DNA of 64,000 nucleotides from Pseudeuparius sepicola. Its lineage: Eukaryota; Arthropoda; Insecta; Coleoptera; Anthribidae. Each line of letters begins with the position of its first letter. Position 1 is the stretch's first letter. Under the pieces are notes generated by a model. That model was not told where the DNA came from. It saw nothing but the letters and a program-made list of their open reading frames with translations, and searched no databases. The stretch covers positions 117,243,373 through 117,307,372 of the forward strand of contig OY987299.1 of NCBI GenBank assembly GCA_963920635.1, in the 5' to 3' direction. A program made the translations under genes and the position numbers. Below, piece after piece: positions 43,209 through 53,850 of the stretch.

Positions 43209-44980
43209 CAGTGTGTCCCACTTAAGGACTGACCACCCCTGTAATTTTTTTATTTATAGCTCGATTTTCATAAACTTTTTTTGTTGGATAGAGCTTCACA
43301 AATGGCATTAAATGCATAATTCAGGTACCTCGTGCGTTAATTCCATGGCCCACTAAGACGGTGTTTTAGTGCTGAAATTTCGAGAAGTACTATTAGGCAT
43401 TTTTTTAGAGGAAAATTAATACCAAATTCTTATTCGGCGTTGTTCGAAACCCAAACGTACCAATTTGCATTACCGTAGCTCTACAAGGTGTTTCAAAATT
43501 TTTAGTGCTCCACTTAAGGACTGATCACCCCTGAAAAATTTTTTGTTGGATAGAGCTTCAAAAATGGCATTAAATGCATAATTCAGGTGCCTCGTGCGTT
43601 AAATTCGTGGCCCATTGTGAAATGGTCTTTTAGTGCTGAAATTTCGAGAAGTACTATTAGGGATCTTTTATAGGAAAATTAATGCTGGATTCTTATTTGG
43701 CGTTGTTGGAAACCGAAACGTACCAATTTGCATTACCGTAGCTCTACACGGTGTTCCAAAAAATTTAAAAGGAAAAGTAAAGCCTGATTCTTATACGCAG
43801 TGAGATGTTAGAAACAAAAACGTAACAATTTGTAATTAATTTTCTTAATTTCTGGTAATGTTTTACACTAAAATATTCATGAGGAACTCATATTCTTATA
43901 AAAATGTATTAAAAAACAAAATTATTATTTTTCAATTATTAACATCGACAAATATAACAATAATAATTCTCACGCTCACAATACTCCAAACTAGGAGTAG
44001 CCCAGAAGCAACCACATGCTTGTGCGAAGGAGGGGGGCAATTACTATTATTTTGTCTTCGTTGCCATTTATATGAACAAACAACACAACATAAGATAAAC
44101 TCAAATTTCAGTCATTTCAATTAGTCCTCCATTTTGTAATACAAATTGGTACGTTTGGGTTTCCAACAATGTTTAATAAGAATCCGGCATTAATTTTCCT
44201 ATAAAAAATAATGGTACTTCTCGAAATTTCAGCACTAAAACACAGTCTCAGTGGGCCATGAATTTATCGCACGAGGCACCTGAATATGCATTTAATGCCA
44301 TTATTGAAGCTCTATCCAACAAAAAAAGTTTATGAAAATCGAACTATAAATAAAAATTTTACAGGGTTGGTCAGTCCTTAAGTGGGGTATTAAAATTTTT
44401 GAAGTACTCTGTAGAGCTAAGGTAATGTAAATTGGTACGTTTGGGTTTCGAACAACGCTGAATAGGAATCCGGCATTAATTTTCCTCTAAGAAAATCCCT
44501 AATAATACTTCTCGAAATTTCAGCACTAAAACACCGTCTCGGTGGGCCATGAATTTAACGCACGAGGCACCTGAATTATGCATTTATTGGCATTTTTGAA
44601 GCTCTATCCAACAAAAAAAAGTTTATGAAAATCGAACTATAAATAAAAATTTTACAGGGTTGGTCAGTCCTTAAGTGGGGTATTAAAATTTTTGAAGCAC
44701 CCTGTAGAGCTAAGGTAATGTAAATTGGTACGTTTGGGTTTCGAACAACGCTGAATAAGAATCCGGTATTAATTTTCCTCTAAAAAAATCCCTAATAGTA
44801 CTTCTCGAAATTTCAGCACTAAAACACCGTCTCAGTGAGCCATGAACTTAACGCAGTAGTCACATGAATTATGCATTTAGTGCCATTTTTAAAGCTCTAT
44901 CCAACAAAAAAAAGTTTCTGAAAATCGAGCTATAAATAAAAATTTTACAGGAGTGGTCAGTCCTTAAGAGGGACACACTG
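43209..44980. mobile_element. Foldback element with tandemly repeated arms, mariner-type ends
   Basis: The ends are CAGTGTGTCCC and GGGACACACTG, flanked by TA (43207-43208, 44981-44982). The left arm contains two direct copies and the right arm three inverted copies of a unit of roughly 290 bases that includes CCACTTAAGGACTG, TTGTTGGATAGAGCTTCA, ATGCATAATTCAGG and CGAGAAGTACTATTAGG. The unpaired middle is about 43800-44130. Its frame at 43858-44124 has no known motif. Confidence 0.85.
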
Positions 44981-45551
44981 TATATGCCTCCTTTTAGCGA
45001 CCCATAAATAAACATCGCTCTCGCAGCGATACCATGGTAAAGGCCGACCGGGGCGGCCGCCTGCTATCGGCATTCGCATTTTTCACGGTCCCCCGTGAAA
45101 TATCAGCTTTTCCCGCCAATTTCATTGTTCTTTGCTATGAAGGTTATGTTAATGAGCGGCCGTAAATCCCGGCAGAGGGCGCTGCCGACGGCGGGTCTGT
45201 CGATAGGGGGCGGCGGCGGCCGGAAGAGTGGGATATTTATGGGGGTGGTCCGATAGATAGAGCAGGTAAGCGGTCCATATTGTTTTTCTATGGGATAATC
45301 TTGAAAATGAAGCTCCAGGGAGAAAAAGCTTATATCTACAGTGACCGGCATACCTGCAAAACGAAAATAGGGCTCGAAACTTAAAAGTCACTAGGCAATT
45401 TTGAAAGTGTTGGTGGGGCTGTGAATTATCCCTCATTATATAAAAAACCTGACATAATAATAATAATATATATACTATAAAAAAAGTACAATACAAAGTA
45501 TGTCCAATAAGAATACCACAATAATTGAATAGATTTTTATGGAAATAAGTA
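44981..45551. other. No gene seen; GC-rich patch
   Basis: Bases 45030-45250 are GC-rich with GGCGGCGGCGGCC and CpG dinucleotides and might be a host regulatory or exon fragment. Frames on the minus strand (45103-45577) show only low-complexity proline and tyrosine stretches and no recognisable motif. Confidence 0.35.
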
Positions 45552-46002
45552 TGGAGGGTAGAGGTAAGGAGGACCATCTTATATGGGTTTTCGGCTCAAA
45601 AACTGTCGTCTAAAGCATTAGCGGTTGTAGTAGAGATGGGTAATTCGTTCATTTTACTACGACCAAATCGATCGGTGACCGATTTAAAAAATATATCGAA
45701 TCATTTCATTCGGTCTTAGTTCGTTCGATCGTCGGCCGTTCGATGTGTGGACTATGGAGTGCCGGTAATAACCGACTGCTTCATGATTGGATCGTTTCGA
45801 TATGTTGAGATTCGGTCAATCAATACTTTAAAGTGATCGAATCACAGTGATTCATGATTGACACATCTCTAGCAGAGTGGAAAGTAGCAAAGTTCGGAGT
45901 GTAGATTTGGTATCCGGGGGCAACAGCAGCGCCATCTTAATTTAATGGTTTTGAGGGACAATTTTATAACACAGAGATGGTCCTCCTTACCTCTACCCTC
46001 CA
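45552..46002. mobile_element. MITE with TGGAGGGTAGAGGTAAGG ends
   Basis: The inverted ends are 28 bases, TGGAGGGTAGAGGTAAGGAG and continuing, with TA on both sides. Inside, TAGAGATGGGTAATTC (45631) and ACACATCTCTAGC (about 45863) may mark a smaller nested element with CGATCGGT-type internal repeats. No coding sequence. Confidence 0.85.
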
Positions 46003-47004
46003 TAGAATTAAGTCAACCCACTGAAGTCTAATAGACTAGTGCGTGGAAAAAGACTAGATGTCCACTACAATCCTTAAATTTAACTTTTTAACATGGCAAC
46101 ACAAGAAAAAGTAAAACACATGCGACATTACAATACTTAACTAACGTATCCACCAAACATATTTTCTATAGGAAGGGTACACGAGAAAACAGGCTAAGTC
46201 AGAATTTGCTGTTTGCGAGTTAGACTTAATTTAAAGTTATAATCCATTGTAGTTTATTACAAAAGCTAATTTTTAATAATATTATTGTTTTTGGCTCTAA
46301 TATTGTCACAACTGGAATTGTGACTGGGGGTGAGCGGTTATTAGATGGTAGAGCGAATTGAAATGTAACCAAGTAGATAAGTTAAATCGAGACTGATAAT
46401 TTAAATAGAAGGCTTTTAGAAAAATAGATATTTATTAACCTAAATAAATAGCAGTTAAAAAGACATAACAAAAATAGAATTTACTTACATTATAAAGATG
46501 CTATCTTGGAGACCAACATCTCTGCAGCCAGGGGGAGTCATTGTGGCGTCAACCAGGATTCATGGTTACGCCTTATTGTTGAGACGTCCAGACGCGAGTC
46601 CTGGCACCTGGGACCCATTGATCGATGACTGTCCCCCGAAGTGCCGACCGCCGGTTTTTAGTCCCTTGGCGGAAACCGAGTCAGCACTTCGCGAGCAATC
46701 GCCCGATATGGTTCGATTCGCCGTTGACGTAGGAATTGATTTGCACTTTAGCAATGTGGCAATAGTTTTTGAGGTTTATGAACCTTCTAATAATTAATAA
46801 ATGAAACTATACATTTTACTGGTTGACAATATAACAAATAATTGGTAAAATGGAAAATTCTGAAGTTTATTAACCAATGGGATTTGGCAATTTTGTTTAA
46901 ATAGTATAATGAACAATAGCTTGACTTAGCTCGTTTTTGTCTTGATTATTGTTAGGCAAATTTTCGCAGACTTCACTTTTGAGAAGAATGATTTTATTAT
47001 GATG

Positions 47005-47005
<1 letters not shown>

Positions 47006-47046
<41 letters not shown>
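47006..47046 (+). repeat. (ATT)n microsatellite at the 3' end of Dong-like copy A
   Basis: About 13 units abut the 3' end of the retrotransposon, which lies on the minus strand. It is thus (TAA)n in the element's orientation. Confidence 0.95.
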
Positions 47047-47047
<1 letters not shown>

Positions 47048-49460
47048 CGACTTAGCCAAAAGGCATTCGCACTCCCTCTACGGGGAACATTCACTCAGAT
47101 CCCGGGCATCCCGGATACCAAAAGGATCTGGCTCGGACGAGACCCTTGCCATGTTATCGGGCCCTAGGTGACATTGATGTTCTTGGACGATCCTGCATTC
47201 CCCATGAATTTCCTGACGGTTCGGGCTGTCGCAAGTAGTACCGCTTTCTGCATGGACCTGTAAAGACTATCAGTTAGATTCAGCTCCTTGATGTTTCTCA
47301 GCAAACTTTTTGGTATAATACCAGTTGTTGACATGATGATTGGAATCGTCTGGACGTTCTCCATTTCCCATTGCCTTCTAATTCGTTCTTCTAAGTCTCT
47401 GTACTTCGCGATCTTCTCGACTTGCTTCACACGCAGGTTGTTGTTGTTCGGGATGGCCACATCAATCAGAGTTGTCTTCCTAGAAATTTTATCAACTATT
47501 ATAAGGTCCGGTCTGTTATGGGCAACTCGTTGATCAGTCAGAACTGTACGATCCCAGTACATCTTGTAGTTGCTGTTCTCAAGAACAGGCTCAGGTGTGT
47601 AGTTGTAATATGGGACCCTTTCTGTCTGCACAAGCAGCAGCTTTTCCGCCAGTTCCCGGTGCAAGATCTTGGCAACCGAATCGTGTCGTTCCTTATATTC
47701 CGTTGATGCGAACATCTGACATCCTCCTGTTATGTGCTGGATTGTTTCTGAAGTTGGGCACCCGTATCTGCATCTGTCATCCACTACCGATGCATCTCCT
47801 ACAATGAATTTTAGGTAGTTGCGAGTTGGTATAACCTGATCTTGTATGGCCAGTAGGAAGCCTTCCGTCTCGGGGAACATTCGTCCCGAGGTCAGCCAAT
47901 AGTTCGACGCTAACTTGTCGACATGTTCCTGGTTAACCTCATTAGGATGTCTCCCGTGCAGCGGCTTCCCCAACCACCTCTGTAGTTTATCGTTGTCGGT
48001 TCGGTGGTGATTTTGACGCTCGTGTTCCGTCAGACGTAGCGGTGTTGAGACGCCTGCTCCGCATATAGCCCTATGTAGTGTGGAGCTGTTGGCCTGCCTG
48101 TAGAAATAATTACGCAGATTTAATATTTGTTGGTCCAATTGCTTGCTGAGATCTGCCAATCCTCTTCCTCCTAGTTGACGTGGCAGAGTTGTTCTTTCTA
48201 CGGCGCTACGGGGATGATGTTTATGAGCTTTTGTCAGTAGTGTCCTAACTTTTCGTTGCAGGTTGTTGATGTCCGTGTTGGTCCAATTCACTATTCCGAA
48301 CGAATAGCTGAGTACAGAGCACGCATACGTGTTCAGGGCCTTAAACAAATTCCTGCTGTTAAGATCAGTTCGCACTACTTGTCTTACTCTCTTGATGAAT
48401 TCATTCGTTAAATCAGTCTTCATTGTTCGATGGTCTATCCTTTGAGCTTGTTTCATCCCGAGATACTTGTATGTATCTCCCTTGCTCATTGCTTCGATCT
48501 CCTGGCCGTCCTGCATCTCGTGTGCGCTTTGTTCGAGCTTTCCCCGGATGATATTAAGGGTGCGGCACTTGTCCAGTCCAAACAGCATTCCGATGTCCCT
48601 GGAGAACTCCTCTACAATTTTAAGCATTTGCGTTAGTTGGTTTTTGGTTGCGGCGATCAGTTTTAAATCATCCATATATAATAGGTGATTCAACTTGATC
48701 GCTTCTGCGTTGTTGCTTTTGATAGCGAAGCCATATTTTGTAGAGTTCAACCGATGTGATAGAGGGTTCATCGCCATGCAGAACCACAGTGGACTGAGTG
48801 AATCTCCTTGGAAAATCCCTCTTCGGATGTTGATTGTGTCGGTCTCGATGTTACTGTCTGCGGTTCTGAGTTGTATCTTAGTGCGCCAGGTTGTCATAAC
48901 GTGTTCTAAAAAGGAAACTGTATGATGATCTATTTTATACAGCTTTAAGATACCTGTGAGCCAGTCGTGAGGTACGGAATCAAATGCTTTTTTGTAGTCC
49001 ACATAAGCCATGTGGAGGTTTCGTTGCTTGGAATGAGCCTGGTTGCAGATGACAGAGTCTATGATGAGTTGCTCTTTGCATCCCATTGCGCCCTTCGAGC
49101 AGCCCTTCTGCTGCATTGCAATGATGTTGTTCCGCTCGCAGTGAGCATATATTCGCTGCGTAAGGCAAGATGTGATTATCTTGTAAAGCGTAGGCAAGCA
49201 GGTTATTGGGCGGTACTTGGCAGGGTTATCCGTATTCCGCTGGTCTTTTGGTAACAGGTAAGTTGCACCCTGTGTAAGAAACAATGGCATTTTCAGAGGA
49301 TCGAGCAAGACTTCATTAATTAAGGTAGTTATTTGTTCATGCGTGCACCACAACTTCTTAATCCAATAATTTTGGAGATGATCTGGACCTGGTGCCTTCC
49401 AGTTGTGGGAATTCTTGATGACATCGGAGACCTCAGCGGTTGTGAATTGCTCGTGTTGCA
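47047..49460 (-). mobile_element. R4/Dong-clade non-LTR retrotransposon, copy A, 5'-truncated
   Basis: The insert is bounded by (ATT)n on both sides. Its 3' untranslated region (47047-47163) ends in CTAAGTCGA in element orientation. Dong and R4 elements are known to carry a restriction-like endonuclease and to insert in TAA repeats or related sites, and both features are seen here. The 5' end is cut inside the reverse transcriptase N-terminal region. Confidence 0.9.
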
Positions 49461-49461
49461 T
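47164..49461 (-). CDS. Reverse transcriptase / restriction-like endonuclease polyprotein, 5'-truncated
   Basis: This is a 765-codon open frame. Reverse-transcriptase motifs appear in order: WKAPGPDHLQ at 21-30, KYRPITCLP at 82-90, AYVDYKKAFDSVPHDW at 152-167 (catalytic Asp155), GIFQGDSLSPLWFCMAMNPL at 215-234 and LLYMDDLKL at 260-268. A C-terminal zinc knuckle C-x3-C-x7-H-x4-C lies at 564-581. The PD-(D/E)xK-type endonuclease shows RPDLIIVD at 650-657 and LIDVAIP from 665. The first Met overlaps the (ATT)n junction, so it is not the native start and the N-terminal DNA-binding part is missing. No internal stop is present, so the copy is recent but unlikely to be autonomous. Confidence 0.92.
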   Translation of the reverse strand: MQHEQFTTAEVSDVIKNSHNWKAPGPDHLQNYWIKKLWCTHEQITTLINEVLLDPLKMPLFLTQGATYLLPKDQRNTDNPAKYRPITCLPTLYKIITSCLTQRIYAHCERNNIIAMQQKGCSKGAMGCKEQLIIDSVICNQAHSKQRNLHMAYVDYKKAFDSVPHDWLTGILKLYKIDHHTVSFLEHVMTTWRTKIQLRTADSNIETDTINIRRGIFQGDSLSPLWFCMAMNPLSHRLNSTKYGFAIKSNNAEAIKLNHLLYMDDLKLIAATKNQLTQMLKIVEEFSRDIGMLFGLDKCRTLNIIRGKLEQSAHEMQDGQEIEAMSKGDTYKYLGMKQAQRIDHRTMKTDLTNEFIKRVRQVVRTDLNSRNLFKALNTYACSVLSYSFGIVNWTNTDINNLQRKVRTLLTKAHKHHPRSAVERTTLPRQLGGRGLADLSKQLDQQILNLRNYFYRQANSSTLHRAICGAGVSTPLRLTEHERQNHHRTDNDKLQRWLGKPLHGRHPNEVNQEHVDKLASNYWLTSGRMFPETEGFLLAIQDQVIPTRNYLKFIVGDASVVDDRCRYGCPTSETIQHITGGCQMFASTEYKERHDSVAKILHRELAEKLLLVQTERVPYYNYTPEPVLENSNYKMYWDRTVLTDQRVAHNRPDLIIVDKISRKTTLIDVAIPNNNNLRVKQVEKIAKYRDLEERIRRQWEMENVQTIPIIMSTTGIIPKSLLRNIKELNLTDSLYRSMQKAVLLATARTVRKFMGNAGSSKNINVT

Positions 49462-49482
49462 TATTATTATTATTATTATTAT
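49461..49482 (+). repeat. (ATT)n tract between the two Dong-like copies
   Basis: Seven ATT units separate the truncated 5' end of copy A from the 3' end of copy B. Confidence 0.95.
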
Positions 49483-50426
49483 CTCGACTTAGCCAAAAGG
49501 CATTCGCACTCCCTCTACGGGGAACATTCACTCAGATCCCGGGCATCCCGGATACCAAAAGGATCTGGCTCGGACGAGACCCTTGCCATGTAATCGGGCC
49601 TTAGGTGACATTGATGTTGTTGGACGATCCTGCATTCCCCATGAATTTCCTGACGGTTCGGGCTGTCGCAAGTAGTACCGCTTTCTGCATGGACCTGTAA
49701 AGACTATCAGTTAGACCCAGCTTCTTGATGTTTCTCAGCAAACTTTTTGGTATAACACCAGTTGTTGACATGATGATTGGAATCGTGTGGACGTTCTCCA
49801 TTTCCCATTGCCTTCTAATTCGTTCTTCTAAATCTCTGTACTTCGCGATCTTCTCGACTTGCTTCACACGCAGGTTGTTGTTGTTCGGGATGGCCACATC
49901 AATCAGAGTTGTCTTCCTAGAAATTTTATCAACTATTATAAGGTCCGGTCTGTTATGGGCAACTCGTTGATCAGTCAGAACTGTACGATCCCAGTACATC
50001 TTGTAGTTTCTGTTCTCAAGAATAGGCTCAGGTGTGTAGTTGTAATATGGGACCCTCTCTGTCTGCACAAGCAGCAGCTTTTCCGCCAGTTCCTGGTGCA
50101 AGATCTTGGCAACCGAATCGTGTCGTTCCTTATATTCCGTTGATGCAAACATCTGACATCCTCCTGTTATGTGCTGGATTGTTTCTGAAGTTGGGCACCC
50201 GTATCTGCATCTGTCATCCACTACCGATGCATCTCCTACAATGAATTTTAGGTAGTTGCGAGTTGGTATAACCTGATCTTGTATGGCCAGTAAGAAGCCT
50301 TCTGTCTCTGGGAACATCCGTCCCGAGGTCAGCCAATAGTACGACGCTAACTTGTCGACATGTTCCTGGTTAACCTCATTAGGATGCCTCCCGTGCAGCG
50401 GCTTCTCTAACCACCTCTGTAGTTTA
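49483..50426 (-). mobile_element. R4/Dong-clade retrotransposon, copy B, severely 5'-truncated
   Basis: This contains only the last 944 bases, nearly identical to the 3' part of copy A, with the same orientation and the same 3' junction with (ATT)n. The 5' break lies in the segment encoding LQRWL and runs directly into another ATT tract. Its sequence differs from copy A at scattered positions, so it was not produced by a very recent duplication. Confidence 0.92.
49601..50426 (-). pseudogene. C-terminal endonuclease part of the retrotransposon polyprotein, copy B
   Basis: The frame is open from the truncated 5' junction to the stop at 49601, about 275 codons, although the first ATG is only at 50317. 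It keeps the zinc knuckle and the RPDLIIVD endonuclease motif. The whole reverse transcriptase is absent. Relative to copy A there are a few substitutions, for example KLGLTDS where copy A has ELNLTDS. Confidence 0.9.
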
Positions 50427-50427
50427 T

Positions 50428-50482
<55 letters not shown>
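50427..50482 (+). repeat. (ATT)n microsatellite at the 5' end of copy B
   Basis: About 17 units, slightly irregular at the left edge (TTTTATTT). This is probably the longest remnant of the original target tract. Confidence 0.95.
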
Positions 50483-50483
<1 letters not shown>

Positions 50484-50641
50484 TTGTGTATGGGTATTTT
50501 AAAGTAATACGTATATTGTGACGTAGCCTGTTTTTCCCCTGACTATTACGCTGGTTTGAAAGAGCACATAATTTACCACAAGGTGGCACTGTTATCCCAA
50601 TTTGAACAAAAATTGACTTAGCCTGTTTTTCTCGTGTACCC

Positions 50642-51965
50642 TATACTTACTAAGTATACTCGTATATGCTTTCAAAGGAGCTAAGCCCCAACGGGCCTAA
50701 CATAACGGGAAGGTTAAGGGACTAAAAAAGCATTTCCTGACCCACGTTGATAAGAACTTTTTGTCTTATTTTTATCCAAGGATTACGCCCCCAGAAGGTT
50801 TACGCTTACTTTTGAAACATCCTGTATAGTTGGCGACTGGGGTAGGTATATGCTTTTTTTGAATTACTTCCAGTTGCTTAATATGATTGTTATAAGTCCC
50901 TCCCCAGCTTGAAATTCCATATTGAATACGGGATTCCATTAAGGAGTGATATATTATTAATTATTGTTAGTATTTGTTTATCGTCTAGAATTTTGCGTCA
51001 TTGTTTGAATTTGTGTATAAGGCATCTTAGCTTTTTTTACGAATGTGTTAATATAGGTATTCCATTTTAAAAATCTGTCAATTCCCACTCCTTAGATATT
51101 TCATGAGGACAACTTCACTAATTTTAAAGTTTCAACTATTGTCTGCCAGCCGGAGCGTTTTAAAATTTGGTATTCGAACTTTATTACAACCAAAAGAAAT
51201 ATATTTAATTTGTTTTTTTCGAAATTGATTGTGAGTTATCATCAAACCAACATTTAATTTTTCCCGTGTCTTCAATCACCAAATTAAACCATTAATATAG
51301 ATCGTAAACATGACCGGCCCAAGCACTGTACCCTGTGGGACTCCACAATCAATATTTAATTCTTGACGCACATTATTGCCTATTTGGACACATTGCGTAT
51401 AGTGCGTTCTCTTAAATAATATTCAAATATAAATATAAAAATAAAAGACAACTCGAAATGTCATTCTCCCCTCGAATGACCTTTGACCCGCCTAATCCCC
51501 ACACGACACAAATTCGTTCCAGTAGTGCTTCCCCCATCTTAATATCAAATTATAAGATTTTCCCCGACGACTTGCAAGCGTTGAGGAATCAATAGGCGGT
51601 GGAGACTTTTAGGAAGGGGCCTTGATTCCGGCGTTCCAGTAGGAACCGAACCGAACGGCTCTGAGTCATCTGCCCTGCGTTATATCGCGGTGTCAGGGAC
51701 AGGGCTGCGATATATCAGCGTCTGTCCCATACAGAAACGGCGCAGTTAGTGCAGTTTTAGTTGGGGAGGGTCCTAGTTGAGATGGAAAAATGTTTAGCCA
51801 TTTGTTAGTAGGTGTAGGTATAAGACAATTATGGGAAATTTTGTGTCTCGACAGGCGAACACTGCAGTCGTCCGAAGAACTAGGGATGCCTAAAAATTCG
51901 CACTGCTAAATTTTTTTTATATTTTTATTTTAAATATCACAAAAAAATTAGAAATAAAAAATATA
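50642..51965. other. No gene seen
   Basis: Around 51240-51420 the minus strand gives short pieces such as a GPVMFTIYI-like stretch, reminiscent of reverse-transcriptase relics (DCGVPQGTVLGPVMFTIYIN). On the minus strand AGTCCCACAGGGTACAGTGC at 51330-51350 fits VPQGTVLGP. That would be a LINE fragment of about 600 bases or less, much decayed. A lone ACATCCTGTATAG end lies near 50816. Confidence 0.4.
51240..51400 (-). pseudogene. Decayed LINE reverse-transcriptase fragment (Jockey-like motif)
   Basis: On the minus strand the bases around 51310-51365 read as IDCGVPQGTVLGPVMFTIYI, a motif found in the reverse transcriptase of Jockey and related LINEs (G-V-P-Q-G-S/T-V-L-G-P). Upstream on the same strand the similarity is lost quickly. 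Only this motif supports the call. Confidence 0.55.
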
Positions 51966-53396
51966 CAGGGTGTCCCAATAAGGACTCCCGTCGCCGATAT
52001 CTCCGGAACAAAAAGATATATTTTAATTCTGCAAACGCCGTTCGCTAGAACGTGAAGAGGGCTTTATTCTTAACTGCGAGGCGTTCATTTTGACATTGGC
52101 GTAAAGATGGCGCTGCGGTGGAAAGAAACTTTTTGATCCTAGGAACGTTGAAACGTAGCGCATCTGAAAGACTGGATAATTTGGAGAAACTTTTGTTCTA
52201 TGGACAATTTTCCTATTGTTACTAGTTTCTGAGATAACCGCTTTACAATGCCATTTACAAAAAATGAGCTAACTCGCTTAAAATTAACTTTAGAGGAAAA
52301 AGTTATTAAAAATATCATTGTAGTTCACTAGGATGAAGAAAATAGCGACACGTGTCAAATTATTACACATCCGGTTTGACCGGAAGTACCGGAAGTGACC
52401 CATTTTTCAGTTTAAAATGAACATACTGTATAATTTATCCCGCAAAAGTGAAAAAACTTAATTTCCAGTGTCATATAATAACAATAACACCATGTATATA
52501 CATACATCTAGATAACGACAATTTGGCTAAATTTATTTTTATTAACCGAAAGTGGCTGTCTCTGTCTATTGTTTCAATATGATATTTAGCTTCAAACGCC
52601 CAGGTAATTCTCTAACGTTGTCAATTTGTTTCTTACCTAATTAGTTTATTAATTTTTGAATAATGGTTAATTATAATAATGAGGATAAATTATTAAAATA
52701 TGGTATTAGTTTATGGAGAATGCGGTAAAAACAGTGTTGTAGCCGCTGCTCGTATTTAGGTATGGAAATAATTTTGAACATATTTATTGTAAACATACAT
52801 GTTTAATTTCCATAATGTCACCTTCGATTAATAAAAATAAATTCAGCCAAATTGTCGTTGTCTACATGTACCTAGAAGGTGTTATTGTTATTGGGTATAT
52901 TTTTTCCAATTTTGAGGGAAAATTGTACAGTATGTTCATTTTGAACTGAAAAATGGGTCACTTCCGGTACTTCCGGTCAAACCGGATGTGTAATAATTTG
53001 ACACGTGCCGCTGTTTTCTTTGTCCTAGTGAACTACAAAGATATTTTTAATAACTTTTTCCTCTAAAGTTAATTTTAATCGAGTTAGCTCATTTTTTGTA
53101 AATGACATTGTAGAGCGGTTATCTCAGAAACTAGTAACAATAGGAAAATTGTCCATAGAACAAAAGTTTCTCCAAATTATTCAGAATTATTCAGATGCGA
53201 ATTATTCAGATGCGCCTTCCTAGGATCGAAAAGTTTCTTTCCACCGCAGCGCCATCTATACGCCAATGTCAAAATGAACGCTTAGTGGTTAAGAATAAAG
53301 CCCTCTTTACATCCTAGCGAACGGCGTTTGCACAATTAAAATATCTCTTTTTGTTCCGGAGATATCGGCGACGGGAGTCCTTATTGGGACACCCTG
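51966..53396. mobile_element. Long-armed mariner-type element
   Basis: The ends are CAGGGTGTCCCAATAAGGAC and its inverse, with TA on both sides. The arms are about 580 bases and agree well, with a few substitutions and one small duplication (ATTATTCAGA at about 53178-53205). The centre (about 52560-52820) has no coding motif. Confidence 0.88.
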
Positions 53397-53425
53397 TATA
53401 TACTATTATACTACAAATATAATAA

Positions 53426-53829
53426 ATAGTATATTATACACTTAGGTTGAGAAGTGAGCCATTATATACCGAGCTCTTTTATATTCAGAGGCGCGTAGCG
53501 CCGAAGGATATAATATGCGAGGTAAATAATGGCCTTCTCAACCGAAGTGTATATAGAATTTTTTTACTACTAACATAGAAATATTGCCATATTTTAGTCT
53601 ATTTTAGTCATCTCTCGCTTTTTTCAAATACTTCGAAATATCAAGTAGCATGGGAGTTCAGTTGTCAAGCTGATAAAATGACACTAACCTTTAAATGTCA
53701 TATAGAAAATTTTTCATTATTTACCTAGGTATTTTTTTATTATCATTATTTACCTAGGGTGAGAAATATTACTTCTCATTAGAGGAATAAGGTAAATAAT
53801 GGTGATTTCTCAGGTTAGTAGTAAAAAAA
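53426..53829 (+). repeat. Dispersed repeat family R2, copy 3
   Basis: This matches 35828-36250 and, inverted, 29242-29616. It lies in the 450 bases between two long-armed mariner-type elements. No coding sequence. Confidence 0.8.
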
Positions 53830-53850
53830 AAGTTATTTCAGATTAATATA

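Larger units (their letters stand above)
46175..50641. mobile_element. Possible DNA element that hosts the Dong-like insertions
   Basis: GGGTACACGAGAAAACAGGC with TAAGTCA at 46175-46201 is matched by its inverse at 50613-50641, with one base inserted. A partial third copy, GACGTAGCCTGTTTTTC, lies at about 50521. Removing the two retrotransposons and the ATT tracts would leave roughly 1 kb, a normal size for a non-autonomous element. Target duplication is not clear. The frame at 46498-46797 lies in a GC-richer section with no recognised motif. Confidence 0.5.

Noticed and set aside
46897..47094. Reading frame with a run of Asn on the minus strand
   Set aside because: It is the (ATT)n microsatellite read in frame; no gene.
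47288..50244. Plus-strand frames of 70-95 codons at 47288-50244
   Set aside because: They are shadows of the Dong-like coding sequence on the opposite strand, and appear twice because there are two copies.
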